In this document: one piece after another, positions 20,339-28,971 of the stretch | How positions within the stretch are numbered: position 1 is the first letter of the stretch | Layout: the number at the start of each line of letters is the position of its first letter | From: Nemertoderma westbladi | Lineage: Eukaryota; Xenacoelomorpha; Nemertodermatida; Nemertodermatidae | Assembly: GCA_032718475.1 (NCBI GenBank) | Contig: JAUCBJ010004118.1 | Span: 1-34,527 of the forward strand | DNA length: 34,527 nucleotides | Direction: 5' to 3' | Notes under the pieces: generated by a model | Told to the model about the DNA's origin: nothing | The model's database searches: none | The model's input: only the letters and a program-made list of their open reading frames with translations | Translations under genes and position numbers: made by a program

Positions 20339-21760
20339 ATGAGTCGAGAAGGAGAAACGACACCGCCACGGACCCCGGACGGCGATCTAACGATCCGCAA
20401 GGCCACGACGCGACGGTACTGACCCACGACGCCGAATCCGTCGACCATAGGCGATTCAGCAATCCAAGAGGAGGAGGGCCGTCTACAACGAGCGAACGAG
20501 TCGAGAGGGGAGAGAGATGAGTCGACAAACGACGGCGGTCGACGTGCCGATGTCGCCGGCCAGCCACAGGCCGAGGGCGATGGACGGCCCACCGGAACGG
20601 CGACGGTGGGGCCGCCGGTACGACGCCGGACACGTAGGGATAGAGGAGATGTCGGCGACGAGGACGTCGGGGTCAGCGATCGGCTCCGACGGGCCTACAA
20701 CGCGACCCGGAAGCAACTAAGAGAAGCCAAAGGAGGGGCCAAGTTAGACCAGGTGAAGTTAGAGAAGCGGCTAGGTGAGTCGAATAAACACTTTGCTTAC
20801 TTAGTGCGTTTTGTGCAGGAAGAACTAGCCGATGAGAGAGCGAGAGGGGTTGCCAGCGAACTGTTTGAACTATGGGAATGCAGGGGTATGGAGCCTGGTG
20901 TAGTGTACATAGGGCCATACTTAGTCGATGCCCGAGGAATAAAATTAGTGGGTTGTAGGGGACCGCAGGAGGGCGAATCCGAGGTTAACCCCGAGGATTC
21001 GGTCTCGTCGGTCGGAGAAAGTTCCGGGAGGCGGGGGAAAGTTAGTAGGACGGGAAGGCGGAGGGAGTCTGTCGTAACTGATAAGTCTGCTACATCCTCC
21101 GCAAAAGAAAGACGGGTGCTAGAAATAGAACTGGCGTGCCAACTCGATCTGGTGGCGCTAGACCAGAGAGAATTAAAGGGACAATTAGAGGAAGGGAGTG
21201 CGTTACTAGAGAAGGAGAAAGAACTGGTTAGAGAGAACAGAGAGAGGGCCGAGAGGGTCGCGAGAGAGTTTAAGGAGTGTGAAGAAATAGGGAGGATGGA
21301 AAGGAAGGAGCAAGAAGAGCGCGAGGCGGCGAGTGAGGCGGAACGTAAAGAGCGTGAGGCGGAACGTAAAGAGCGCGAGATGAGGGTGGAGAGTGAACGT
21401 AAGGAGCCCGAGGTGAGAGCGGATAATGAGCAAAGAGAACGTGAGGTGAGACGACTTGAGAGAGTTGTGAGAGAGGCTGAGTTAGTCGATCAGAGTACGC
21501 GGGAGGACTTGGAGAGAGATATAACGGGGAAGCATGTGCGGGATAATATGCATGCCCGGTTGAAGGGGCTTATGCAATATCAAGCCAAACAGAAGCGCAG
21601 ACTAGAACTGGCGCAGATGGGATTGTCAGAGAGCAAGGCCGGCTCGAGTATTTACGAGGAGCTAAGGGTTGTGGAAACATTTATAAATACCCCACTTACA
21701 GGGACCGCACGACAGATCCGAGACTGGTGTGACCTTAAGGGTGGGGGGGGGGGGGGGTAA
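20339..21760 (+). pseudogene. Gag-like N-terminal part, coiled coil, frame A
   Basis: An ATG at 20339 opens a frame that meets a TGA at 20420-20422 (codon 28) and then stays open to the TAA at 21758-21760. No other in-frame ATG occurs until about 20886, so I take 20339 as the original start and the TGA as a later change or readthrough site. The middle is an Arg/Glu-rich coiled coil (repeated ERKEREAERKERE text near 21330-21440). A 90-residue segment before it (LVRFVQEELADERARG to GIKLVG) looks folded. The frame ends immediately after 15 G bases encoding glycines; frame B starts there. A structural, Gag-related role is inferred from position only. Confidence 0.6.
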
Positions 21761-23489
21761 TAATAATAACAATACAGTAGAAGACGTTAATATTAATGGT
21801 ACCGTAGTGGATAACTCTAACCAAACTTTCATTGCAGGAAATAGTATTTTGCCCGACAGTAGTAATTTAAATCCGAATGATTCTAATATAAACGTAGGAA
21901 ATAATTTAAATAATAATCTAAACCCGAACATACAAAATAATTCAAATAATTTAAATCTAAATTCGAATTTACAAAATAATTCAAATAATCTTATTTCGAA
22001 CGAACAAAATAATTCCGTTTCTGATTTAGGCATGCAAAATAATTTAATTGATTTAGAAGATTTAATTGATTTAACAAATAATACTGATAATGGTACTTTT
22101 AGTATGAACGTGGCGGATGTGCATAGCCCGGCGAATGAGGGCCTGGTAGGCCACGTAGTTAGTAGGCAGGAAACGGCGGGGTTGAGCCAACCCGAAGGGG
22201 GCCTGGTAGGCCACGTAGTTAGTAGGCAGGAAATGGCGGGGTTGAGCCAACCCGAAGGGGGCCTGGTAGGCCACATAGTTAGTAGGCCGGAAGTGGCGGG
22301 GTTGAGCCAACCCGAGGGGGGCCTGGTAGGCCACGTGGTTAGTACGCAGGAAGTGGCGGGGTTGAGTCAACCCGAGGGGGGCCTGGTAGGCCATGCAGCA
22401 GTAGAGAGGGAGGCGGGGGTAAATAAACCCAGCCGCAGTAGAGACAGTGTGTCGACTAGAGAGGGGTGTAGGAGTGATGTAAGAGGTAGTGAAGTGACAG
22501 GTGGCGAACGGGGGGGGGGGGGGCTACAGGAGCCCCACAACGAGAGATTAGTGGCGAAAGGGGGGGGGGGGGCAAAGAATGTCCCACAGGCGTCGGCGGA
22601 TAATGCGCGGAGCGAATTAGGTGAAACGCAGCACCCGGCGATGGAGAGTAATAGGGGGATTGCGAGTATCCCCAGCGGCGTGCGATCGAGCAGAGAGAGA
22701 CAGGTTGACGTCGCGAGAGGGCGAGCGACGAGACGTCGAGCCCGATCTGATGAGGGAAGAAGAACAGTGGAGTTTAACCGGGAGGTCGACGAGAGATCTC
22801 ACGAGTGGGAATACTGCACTGGAGAGAGAAGAAGAGAAGAAAGTAGAAGAAGTGTTGTCGCGAATGACAGAAGAGCGAGGATGGATAGCAAGCCGTCGGT
22901 AGTAGAGATGGAAACGGAGAGTCAGTGGGGTCGAACCTCGGGAGATTGCCGTTGCCCCAGAGGAATGCGACCTGACGAGGCGCACTACGCGTCGAGAGAG
23001 GGGTACGCGATGTACCGGTACGAGGACGAGAACAATAGAGGGGGTCGAAGAGAAACTTCCCGGTGGGATCTACCTACCGATCGAGAATACGGTAGCCGCG
23101 GGGAGGATTATTCGAGAAGATTAAACTTCGATCTCGAGCGACACATACAGACTGCAGGATATACTGTAGGCCTTGCTGCACATACCATAGGCCATACTGG
23201 AAGAGATAATGTAGGCGATAGGATAGCGCGGACAACGGGATTAAACCCGGAAGTCGCGGAGTACATACCGGCAGGTAGGCCAGAAGTGGATAGGCCTATA
23301 CCGGTACCAGCACAGCAGTATGACTACAGCATGCAAGGACATAACATATATCCAGGGGAGGGGAGAATTATTGCGGATAGGTGCATGGGCCCCAATATAT
23401 TAACATCAACCCCAGTACCAAACATACCGGTGGGGGGGGGGGGCAGGGTGACATTCCCCCATCACAATATCAACAATATACCCCAATAG
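21729..23489 (+). CDS. Gag-like middle part, Asn-rich and 20-residue repeats, frame B
   Basis: This frame overlaps frame A at the poly-G (21743-21757) and carries on in another phase, so A and B are probably one protein split by tract length. It opens with an Asn-rich, AT-rich segment (21758-22090). Next come four to five 20-residue repeats (GGLVGHVVSRQEMAGLSQPE type, 60 bp each, about 22135-22400), then an Arg-rich region. Two internal poly-G tracts (22510-22523, 22560-22572) encode glycines without changing frame. It ends near a fourth tract (23432-23443), after which frame C continues. I recognise no enzyme domain. Confidence 0.55.
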   Translation: MTLRVGGGGGNNNNNTVEDVNINGTVVDNSNQTFIAGNSILPDSSNLNPNDSNINVGNNLNNNLNPNIQNNSNNLNLNSNLQNNSNNLISNEQNNSVSDLGMQNNLIDLEDLIDLTNNTDNGTFSMNVADVHSPANEGLVGHVVSRQETAGLSQPEGGLVGHVVSRQEMAGLSQPEGGLVGHIVSRPEVAGLSQPEGGLVGHVVSTQEVAGLSQPEGGLVGHAAVEREAGVNKPSRSRDSVSTREGCRSDVRGSEVTGGERGGGGLQEPHNERLVAKGGGGAKNVPQASADNARSELGETQHPAMESNRGIASIPSGVRSSRERQVDVARGRATRRRARSDEGRRTVEFNREVDERSHEWEYCTGERRREESRRSVVANDRRARMDSKPSVVEMETESQWGRTSGDCRCPRGMRPDEAHYASREGYAMYRYEDENNRGGRRETSRWDLPTDREYGSRGEDYSRRLNFDLERHIQTAGYTVGLAAHTIGHTGRDNVGDRIARTTGLNPEVAEYIPAGRPEVDRPIPVPAQQYDYSMQGHNIYPGEGRIIADRCMGPNILTSTPVPNIPVGGGGRVTFPHHNINNIPQ

Positions 23490-24505
23490 GAGTAAGAACA
23501 TCGAACCCCTTGGACGAGAACAGATTGTGTGACACCGAAATATGGAGGGGGCCGGTACCCCCAATGATATATCCAAGTCAAAGGAAAGCGGCAGACAGGA
23601 CGAACGGACCGCATCTAACGGGAGAATCTATACAACATCCATCGAACCCATTAGAAGCACAAGCAATGGGAATGGCCACATTAATCGATGCATTAAAAAC
23701 TAGGATTGAGTTACCACCCGTGGAACCATTTAAATTTGATGGAAGTAGGCCGGAAGAATACCTACAGTTTCGGCGCATGTATAGTAATGAAATACTAACA
23801 AAGAACTTGACGCAGGCGGAGTGCCTAAAATATCTGCAAGTATATACAGGAGGCCCAGCATACGACATCGTGAGGCAATACCAGGGCATCGAGGGCGGCT
23901 TCACGACAGCATGGCGGGCATTAGACAGGGAATACGGGCACCTGGCCAAGATCATCCGGCAAACCCTGAGAGGCATAACATCGGGTGGCCTACAGGATAA
24001 TCCCGTTAGCATAAAGACGTTTGCGAACAAGGTTGAGAAAGCGCTAATCGTGTTAAAGACGCTGGACGCGCCATACAAACTCAACGCGTCTAACAACATC
24101 ACCACGATAGTGCAGGCACTACCGATATGGCTGCGCAATAAGTTGGGGAAAATCGCTTTCTCCACTCGAGAAAGGAAGGGTGCGGAACCGGGTTTAGAAG
24201 AAATGTTGAGCTTCTTGAACTACGAAGCCGATTTAATAACGGACCCAGTCTATAGCGAGGATAGCCTGGGAAAGGGACCAAAGACCGATTACCACAGGCC
24301 GAAACCGGAACACAACGCGTCAAACGCATTGCCGAAGCTCAGACAGTCACTGCCATACGCGGCGACGCAGGGGACTGCTAGTCCACAAGTAGCCGGGGGT
24401 AAGACCACATCATGGAGCGGACAGGGGAAAAATAACAACACAAATAAACATAACCCAGCACGCCCAGTAGGCCGAACCCAAGTAATAAGAACAGTAGGGA
24501 CTTAG
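23381..24505 (+). CDS. BEL/Pao-like Gag core, frame C
   Basis: After the G tract at 23432-23443 this frame reads through proline/glutamine-rich text into a Gag-type segment: EPFKFDGSRPEEYLQFRRMY (about 23718-23780), LTQAECLKYLQVYTGGPAYDI and WRALDREYGH. This resembles the capsid-like region of BEL/Pao Gag (the DUF1759 type). The product would assemble particles around the element RNA. The TAG at 24503-24505 ends it; the protease frame overlaps in the -1 phase and is open from 24454. No classic slippery heptamer lies in the overlap. The methionine-like start is not the native start. Confidence 0.7.
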   Translation: MHGPQYININPSTKHTGGGGGQGDIPPSQYQQYTPIGVRTSNPLDENRLCDTEIWRGPVPPMIYPSQRKAADRTNGPHLTGESIQHPSNPLEAQAMGMATLIDALKTRIELPPVEPFKFDGSRPEEYLQFRRMYSNEILTKNLTQAECLKYLQVYTGGPAYDIVRQYQGIEGGFTTAWRALDREYGHLAKIIRQTLRGITSGGLQDNPVSIKTFANKVEKALIVLKTLDAPYKLNASNNITTIVQALPIWLRNKLGKIAFSTRERKGAEPGLEEMLSFLNYEADLITDPVYSEDSLGKGPKTDYHRPKPEHNASNALPKLRQSLPYAATQGTASPQVAGGKTTSWSGQGKNNNTNKHNPARPVGRTQVIRTVGT

Positions 24506-25815
24506 GTACAAATGCAAGTGTGATACGCAGCGCACTGTATAAGGACGGCTACAACCCAAAGAGCAAATGCCAATTACATACAAATGCACTAAATCAGACC
24601 ATGAACTGCAGGTACTGGCAGGCGCTACCCAGGGAAGATCAGGTAGAATACGCGAGAAGAAATGAAATCTGTTCGCGATGTGTGATGAGTGGACATAGAG
24701 CCGACCAATGCGAAGAAACGCCAATTAAATTAGGTCAAGGCAAAGGGCAGATGATGGCAACGAGCACCGTAGGGGCAAAGAAAAGAGGAACGGTACTACT
24801 CGGGGTAGTACCGGTAAGGATAATCGGGGAAGGCAATCGATCAGTGACCACACTGATGCTGGTCGACAGTGGAGCAGCCTTCACCTTAGTCGAGAATTGT
24901 GTGGCCGAAGAGATAGGATTGAGAACGAGGCCAAGTAGAATGGCGGTAACAACCATCTCCAGCAAAGATGAGGTCCTGGAGATGAGGACCGAATGGTGCG
25001 CGATAGCAGCGGTAGCACCGGGATGCGACTATAGGGCAACCATCGACCCCATCCAGGTGATAGAATCGATAAATATCAACGCCAGGTGGCCAACCAACAT
25101 CGAGGTCAAACAATACAAATTCCTGGACAGTATCGACTTCTCAATCCCAGAGGTGGACGTTAGGAAGGTATCCATTATAGTAGGAATGGACTGCCCGACG
25201 GCCCACGAGAGAATGCAAATGGTCTTCGGCGAAGACAGGCAGCGTGACCCGGTGGCAATATTAACGCCATTCGGGTGGACGCTAACCGGCCCAATCAGAA
25301 CCAATATACCATTCAGTGTAACCGAGACTTTAGGGTTTATGGTGCCAGGGACTGTTGAGGAGGTAGAGGAGAGGCCAGAGACGGGCGATAGGGGGAGACA
25401 GCTAGAAGTGGAAGCAACACCAAGAGAGTGGGCGGAGGAGAATGGCTTGGATGCAGAAGATTTAGAGACAATGGGTTGGAACAAGGGTCCCAGCAAGTAT
25501 TGGTATGGAGATGGAGAGGAGCGGACGGCGAGATGTCCGGAGGACAAACTGGAGGAGTGTCCGGTGGAGTGTTCAGAGGAGTGTCTGGAAGAGACGCCGG
25601 TCCGGTTGAGAGGCATACCGAAGAGGGAGAAGTTGAGTAAGAAGACAAGATGGAAAGGGAGAGGATGTGAGAGGATTAGACCAGGGGCAGATAACCCCAT
25701 GAGTAAACATGACGAAGGAGCCAGGAAAGTAGGAGGCGTGTTGGATACGCACGCAGGACTGACACAGTGCGAGGGGGCATTATGGACACGGACTGGGTTG
25801 GCGGGAGGGTGGTGA
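24454..25815 (+). CDS. Zinc knuckle and BEL/Pao-type aspartic protease, frame D
   Basis: This frame lies -1 to Gag and probably depends on frameshifting or began as a fusion. A zinc knuckle CSRCVMSGHRADQC (CX2CX4HX4C) lies at about 24676-24717. The retropepsin-like part has LMLVDSGAAFTLVE (catalytic Asp-Ser-Gly, about 24856-24897), VSIIVGMDCP (25165-25194) and TPFGWTLTGPI (about 25264-25299), the last two being hallmarks of BEL/Pao proteases. In BEL/Pao elements the RT would follow directly. Here the frame instead continues as an acidic, cysteine-containing tail (CPEDKLEECPVECSEEC) and stops at 25813-25815. Confidence 0.75.
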   Translation, partial: PSTPSRPNPSNKNSRDLGTNASVIRSALYKDGYNPKSKCQLHTNALNQTMNCRYWQALPREDQVEYARRNEICSRCVMSGHRADQCEETPIKLGQGKGQMMATSTVGAKKRGTVLLGVVPVRIIGEGNRSVTTLMLVDSGAAFTLVENCVAEEIGLRTRPSRMAVTTISSKDEVLEMRTEWCAIAAVAPGCDYRATIDPIQVIESININARWPTNIEVKQYKFLDSIDFSIPEVDVRKVSIIVGMDCPTAHERMQMVFGEDRQRDPVAILTPFGWTLTGPIRTNIPFSVTETLGFMVPGTVEEVEERPETGDRGRQLEVEATPREWAEENGLDAEDLETMGWNKGPSKYWYGDGEERTARCPEDKLEECPVECSEECLEETPVRLRGIPKREKLSKKTRWKGRGCERIRPGADNPMSKHDEGARKVGGVLDTHAGLTQCEGALWTRTGLAGGW

Positions 25816-26270
25816 CGGCCAGTGGGGCGAGAGCCTTCTGGGATAGACCCGGCAAGCGGGCCTGGGTGCATGAGGAGCCGACGATGGATTTTGCGGGGAG
25901 CACCATCAGATTGGGCGAGCAACCGGGGACAGCAACACGGGTAGTATTCGGAGAGACGATGCCCGGGAGGGGCGAGGAAGTAGACATGGACAGGGATGCT
26001 AACGTCCAAAAGTTCGCTTACCAGCGACTCCACAGACCGCGGAGATCGCTTGGGACGAAAGACGACGTGGGGCAGGAGGCATTGGTGCTCAGCTGTGATT
26101 ACTGCGGGAGGCAAACTCACCAGGAAAGGAGCTGTTTGCACCAATTCCAGAAAGGGACTAGTTCTCTCTACTGCCGCGAGTCGAGCCACAGGATGGGGGC
26201 GTGTCCACGGTTGCACAACCGATGTTCGAAGTGCAACTTTCGGCGGCACTACGGACGCCAGTGCGACTAG
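25767..26270 (+). CDS. Unknown zinc-knuckle protein, frame E, first part
   Basis: This frame overlaps the end of the protease frame in the -1 phase; the first ATG is at 25782. The C-terminal third holds two perfect CX2CX4HX4C knuckles, CDYCGRQTHQERSC (about 26094-26135) and CSKCNFRRHYGRQC (about 26226-26267). Between them is a third that has lost its first cysteine (CRESSHRMGAC). Such knuckles bind nucleic acid in Gag proteins. The frame ends at TAG 26268-26270, immediately followed by ATG in the same phase. I do not recognise the protein; it occupies the position where pol is expected. Confidence 0.6.
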   Translation: MRGGIMDTDWVGGRVVTASGARAFWDRPGKRAWVHEEPTMDFAGSTIRLGEQPGTATRVVFGETMPGRGEEVDMDRDANVQKFAYQRLHRPRRSLGTKDDVGQEALVLSCDYCGRQTHQERSCLHQFQKGTSSLYCRESSHRMGACPRLHNRCSKCNFRRHYGRQCD

Positions 26271-26813
26271 ATGGACGACGAAGAGAAGTTTAGAATCTTC
26301 AAGGAGTGGGCCGACGTCGGCGCCATGACACGGCAGCGCATGAAGGCCCAGGAGTTCCGGTGGGGTTTCTTCAATATTAACCAGGAGGCCCACCTGGAGA
26401 TTATCAAACGGAGACTTCCGTTTACCTACCAGGAGGTAGCAATGGTGGCGTCGTATGCCGGGGTGATAAATACGCAAAGGTATTTGGACAGGTGGACGCC
26501 ACAGAACCGAGGGGAGTTCAGAGTTTTCTTGGCAGAGCACGTGCCGCGGGCGATGAAAGTGATCCTATGGGACGCCACTAGGGGGAGACAACAGGGCCAC
26601 TCGGAGGGGCCACCCGCAAAGCGATACCGGGAGCTGATAACACCAGCGCCCAAGGAGTCGACGACCGGGATTAGTAGAGAGGTGATGGCGAGGGTCAGAG
26701 GTCTGAAGGGAGATAAAGTCAAGGGAGCGGCAGCGGTCAAGAAACGACCAAGGGAGGAGGACGACAGAGGGAAGGAGTTGAGATGGTTCCCTAAGTCAGG
26801 TGGAACGAACTAG
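26271..26813 (+). CDS. Unknown protein after an in-frame TAG, frame E, second part
   Basis: This is the same phase as the preceding frame, separated only by one TAG, so the two were probably one protein of about 348 codons (or are made by readthrough). The 180 residues start MDDEEKFRIFKEW and contain an aromatic, helix-like region (FRWGFFNINQEAHLE, FTYQEVAMVASYAGVINTQRYLDRW). They end in a basic tail (KKRPREEDDRGKE) that could be a nuclear localisation signal. No known enzyme motif is seen. Codon texture and continuity suggest real coding sequence rather than chance. Confidence 0.5.
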   Translation: MDDEEKFRIFKEWADVGAMTRQRMKAQEFRWGFFNINQEAHLEIIKRRLPFTYQEVAMVASYAGVINTQRYLDRWTPQNRGEFRVFLAEHVPRAMKVILWDATRGRQQGHSEGPPAKRYRELITPAPKESTTGISREVMARVRGLKGDKVKGAAAVKKRPREEDDRGKELRWFPKSGGTN

Positions 26814-27499
26814 AACTTCGATGTGGCATGCCTGGAAGGCACCACGTGAGACTTGCGAACTCCTAAGTACAAATTCAAGTAACTTAAATAATTGAAAAGT
26901 GCAATTAGTATGTATGTACGTAACAATCATTAGTTTAGCAAGTGAATATAAACAAAGCAGGTACTATAGTTATATAACCTTTTCCAATTAGCTACTGGGA
27001 CTGGGGACCAATTGACTATGATACTAATCACAGACGAGACGTTGGACGACTCCACACTTCTTGAGTGCGATGGCACAGGAGGGGGGTGAGACTCGTCGGG
27101 AGTAAGTGGGCTGAGATGGGGGTTGAGTAATAGTGCGGAGAGAGTGCGGATGCAATTCAAGTGTGGGGGGGGGAGGCAGGAGGCAGAGTGGGGGACGAAG
27201 AGGTCCGAGAGTATGAAGGAGTTAGAGTGAGAGTGGAGGGGAGTTAGTGGTGAAAGTGTTGGGGAAACAAAAGTCGTGTGAGAAAAGCGCACGATCGGCC
27301 CGACACGGGACGCCAGATGACTTGGTACAAGATAGGTAGAGTTGTACCAAGACGGGGTAGCGATATCATACCCATAGGGAGCGGCCTGGAAAGCCTGCTC
27401 CGAGAAAAATAGTCCCACCCCACACCCGATGGTAGATCAGGATCCAGCGGAATTGTAGCGCACTATAGGTGGATGCTATCTTCTCACCGGGAAGATAGC
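26814..27499 (+). other. Non-coding 3' region of the inserted LTR element
   Basis: No convincing sense frame is seen. A 162-residue minus-strand frame (26930-27418) has biased, low-complexity composition and no recognised motif. A nine-base G run lies at 27165-27173. Confidence 0.5.
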
Positions 27500-27510
27500 A
27501 TGGGGGGAGG
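27500..27510 (+). other. Polypurine tract before the right LTR
   Basis: A purine-rich ATGGGGGGAGG run adjoins GTTAGC, the LTR start. A polypurine tract primes plus-strand DNA synthesis in LTR elements. The right LTR starts with G where the left starts with T, so the exact boundary could be one base off. Confidence 0.7.
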
Positions 27511-28074
27511 GTTAGCGTATTCAATTCCGCTAACTATCCCCACAAAGTTGGCCAAGCAGGGCCTTTAAGCAATATTGGGAGTACGAGGTTGATTGCCAAT
27601 CAACCTCGTATCACCCCAATAAATGGGGCGACAAACCCCAAAGGGAGACACACACACAGCGGGGGTCAGAGGTTACACCTCCGGGAAGGAGAGAGTGACA
27701 GTAGCGGGGGGAAGCACTCCCAGAGAGATGGGAGGGCGAGAAGTGAGTTATTAGCCAATGGGGGGCAGGCATCCGCTGAGTAATGTAATACGGCCAACCA
27801 GTGCAATATATTACCAGTTGTGTCATTTCATTCACTTTTAGTTAGTCAGTTAGTTAGGGCAGAACGGGAACTCTTAACACCGTCCTCGACCACTGCCGCC
27901 ATCATCATTTAGTCATCACTATCTTACCGGTACTCATTTAATCTGTGCTTATACTTCAGTTAGTCATACCAAGGACAATAAGACTCTCAATCAGAACTTC
28001 TTTCACATACACACGGCGGGGACGCGTAGTCAAGATAACCGGATAAACCGGGATCCTCGGTGGATCCCGTCACA
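27510..28074 (+). repeat. Right LTR of the inserted element
   Basis: It is nearly identical to 19674-20255, including the 14-bp hairpin (27582-27595 / 27597-27610), the AATAAA after it and the GGATCCCGTCACA terminus. It is 17 bp shorter, through four deletions relative to the left LTR of 1, 3, 9 and 4 bp. Confidence 0.92.
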
Positions 28075-28079
28075 ACCTC
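28075..28079 (+). repeat. Target site duplication, right copy (ACCTC)
   Basis: It matches 19669-19673. The codons after it continue the Gypsy frame that stops at the left LTR. Confidence 0.8.
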
Positions 28080-28970
28080 TGCAATTTCCACCAACTCCCT
28101 GGAGGAGCCTGCAGTACCCCACAATGAGCATGACCACCCTCAGGGTAGAGAGGATTCAAGTTGTGACCTAGAGTCTGGACCATTCCCATCTGACTTAGAC
28201 ACACCCAAAACTATCAAACTATCAAACCCTGAAGCTATACCTAACCGCCCTATCTATGCCAGCCGTCCAGCATGGCGTATTATGCCAACTGAATGCTCAG
28301 ACATCAGACGTGCTAAAGCACATTTGCGTCAGGGCACCCGACCTTCTAAGAAGTTAACTAACATCCGGGATGTAAAACAATATCTGGGTGTCACATCTAT
28401 CTCCTCTAACGATCTTCTCATTGTCCGCAGGAATGTTCCCTTCCAGGCACCACAAGAACTAATTGTGATACCACGACAGCCCTTATTGGCCTCCTCACCT
28501 CACTCCATTTAGAGCTTAATCACCCTTCTCATGCCCAACTGAGACGTGTCTGTGCCTGGTATTTTTATGCTCTTGATTTAGAACATGCAATCCAATCTAT
28601 CTCTGACTGTTGCCACCAATGTGTTGCCCTTGCATCTGCTCCACCCCGTATCGTTCCACAACAATCTGAACCACCACCTGTTGCTATTGGTCTGTCATTT
28701 GCAGCCGACATTATGCGCCAAAATTGTCAATATATACTACTTATTCGCGAAATAGTATCATCATTTACAGCTGCATGCATCATCCATGATGAGCGCTGCG
28801 ATACACTTCGTGATGCATTACTTACCCTATGTATTGGCCTGAATCCCCTCGATGGTCCACCTGCTATTATCCGAGTCGACCCTGCACCTGCATTCCGAGC
28901 CCTTTCTAATGATGCTAGTCTTGCACATCACCATTTTCTCAATATATTGTATACTAATATAACTTACTAA
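28080..28970 (+). pseudogene. Gypsy-like integrase, frameshifted and 3'-truncated
   Basis: The frame to 28512 reads from the tether region into the sequence before the integrase (DIRRAKAHLRQGTRPS). A frame change near 28490 leads into the zinc-binding domain: HLELNH (HX4H) and CCHQC (CX2C). The catalytic core follows with the first Asp in FAADIMRQN near 28705 and the second in RVDPAPAF near 28876. The sequence breaks off near 28970, before the catalytic glutamate, at the junction with a reversed LINE fragment. Confidence 0.75.
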
Positions 28971-28971
28971 A

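Larger units (their letters stand above)
19674..28074 (+). mobile_element. BEL/Pao-like LTR element lacking pol, inserted in the Gypsy element
   Basis: This 8401-bp element has LTRs of 582 and 565 bp, a target duplication, a polypurine tract before the right LTR and Gag/protease reading frames. The protease context (LVDSGA, IIVGMDCP, FGWTLTGP) is that of BEL/Pao elements. No RT, RNase H or integrase motifs are seen on either strand between the LTRs. It therefore appears non-autonomous and would need enzymes from a partner element. No obvious TGG-type primer binding site adjoins the left LTR. Confidence 0.85.
16440..28970 (+). mobile_element. Decayed Ty3/Gypsy-like retrotransposon, interrupted
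   Basis: The parts occur in the order gag, zinc knuckle, protease, RT, RNase H (16440 to 19673), then, after an 8.4 kb insertion, the integrase zinc-binding and core regions (28075 to about 28970). The order protease-RT-RNase H-integrase is that of Ty3/Gypsy. The element carries several frame breaks and stops, and its 3' side is cut by a reversed LINE fragment, so it is inactive. No LTR of its own was found. Confidence 0.8.

Noticed and set aside
20259-20716. Minus-strand frames opposite the Gag start
   Set aside because: They are Ser/Arg/Pro-rich shadows of the GC-rich leader and Gag frame with no motif.
25029-26540. 503-codon minus-strand open frame in the LTR element
   Set aside because: It lies antisense to frames with zinc knuckles and protease motifs, and has no motif of its own; GC-rich coding often leaves such antisense frames open.
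26930-27418. 162-codon minus-strand frame
   Set aside because: It has Ser/Pro/His-rich biased composition and no motif, and lies in the non-coding 3' region of the element.
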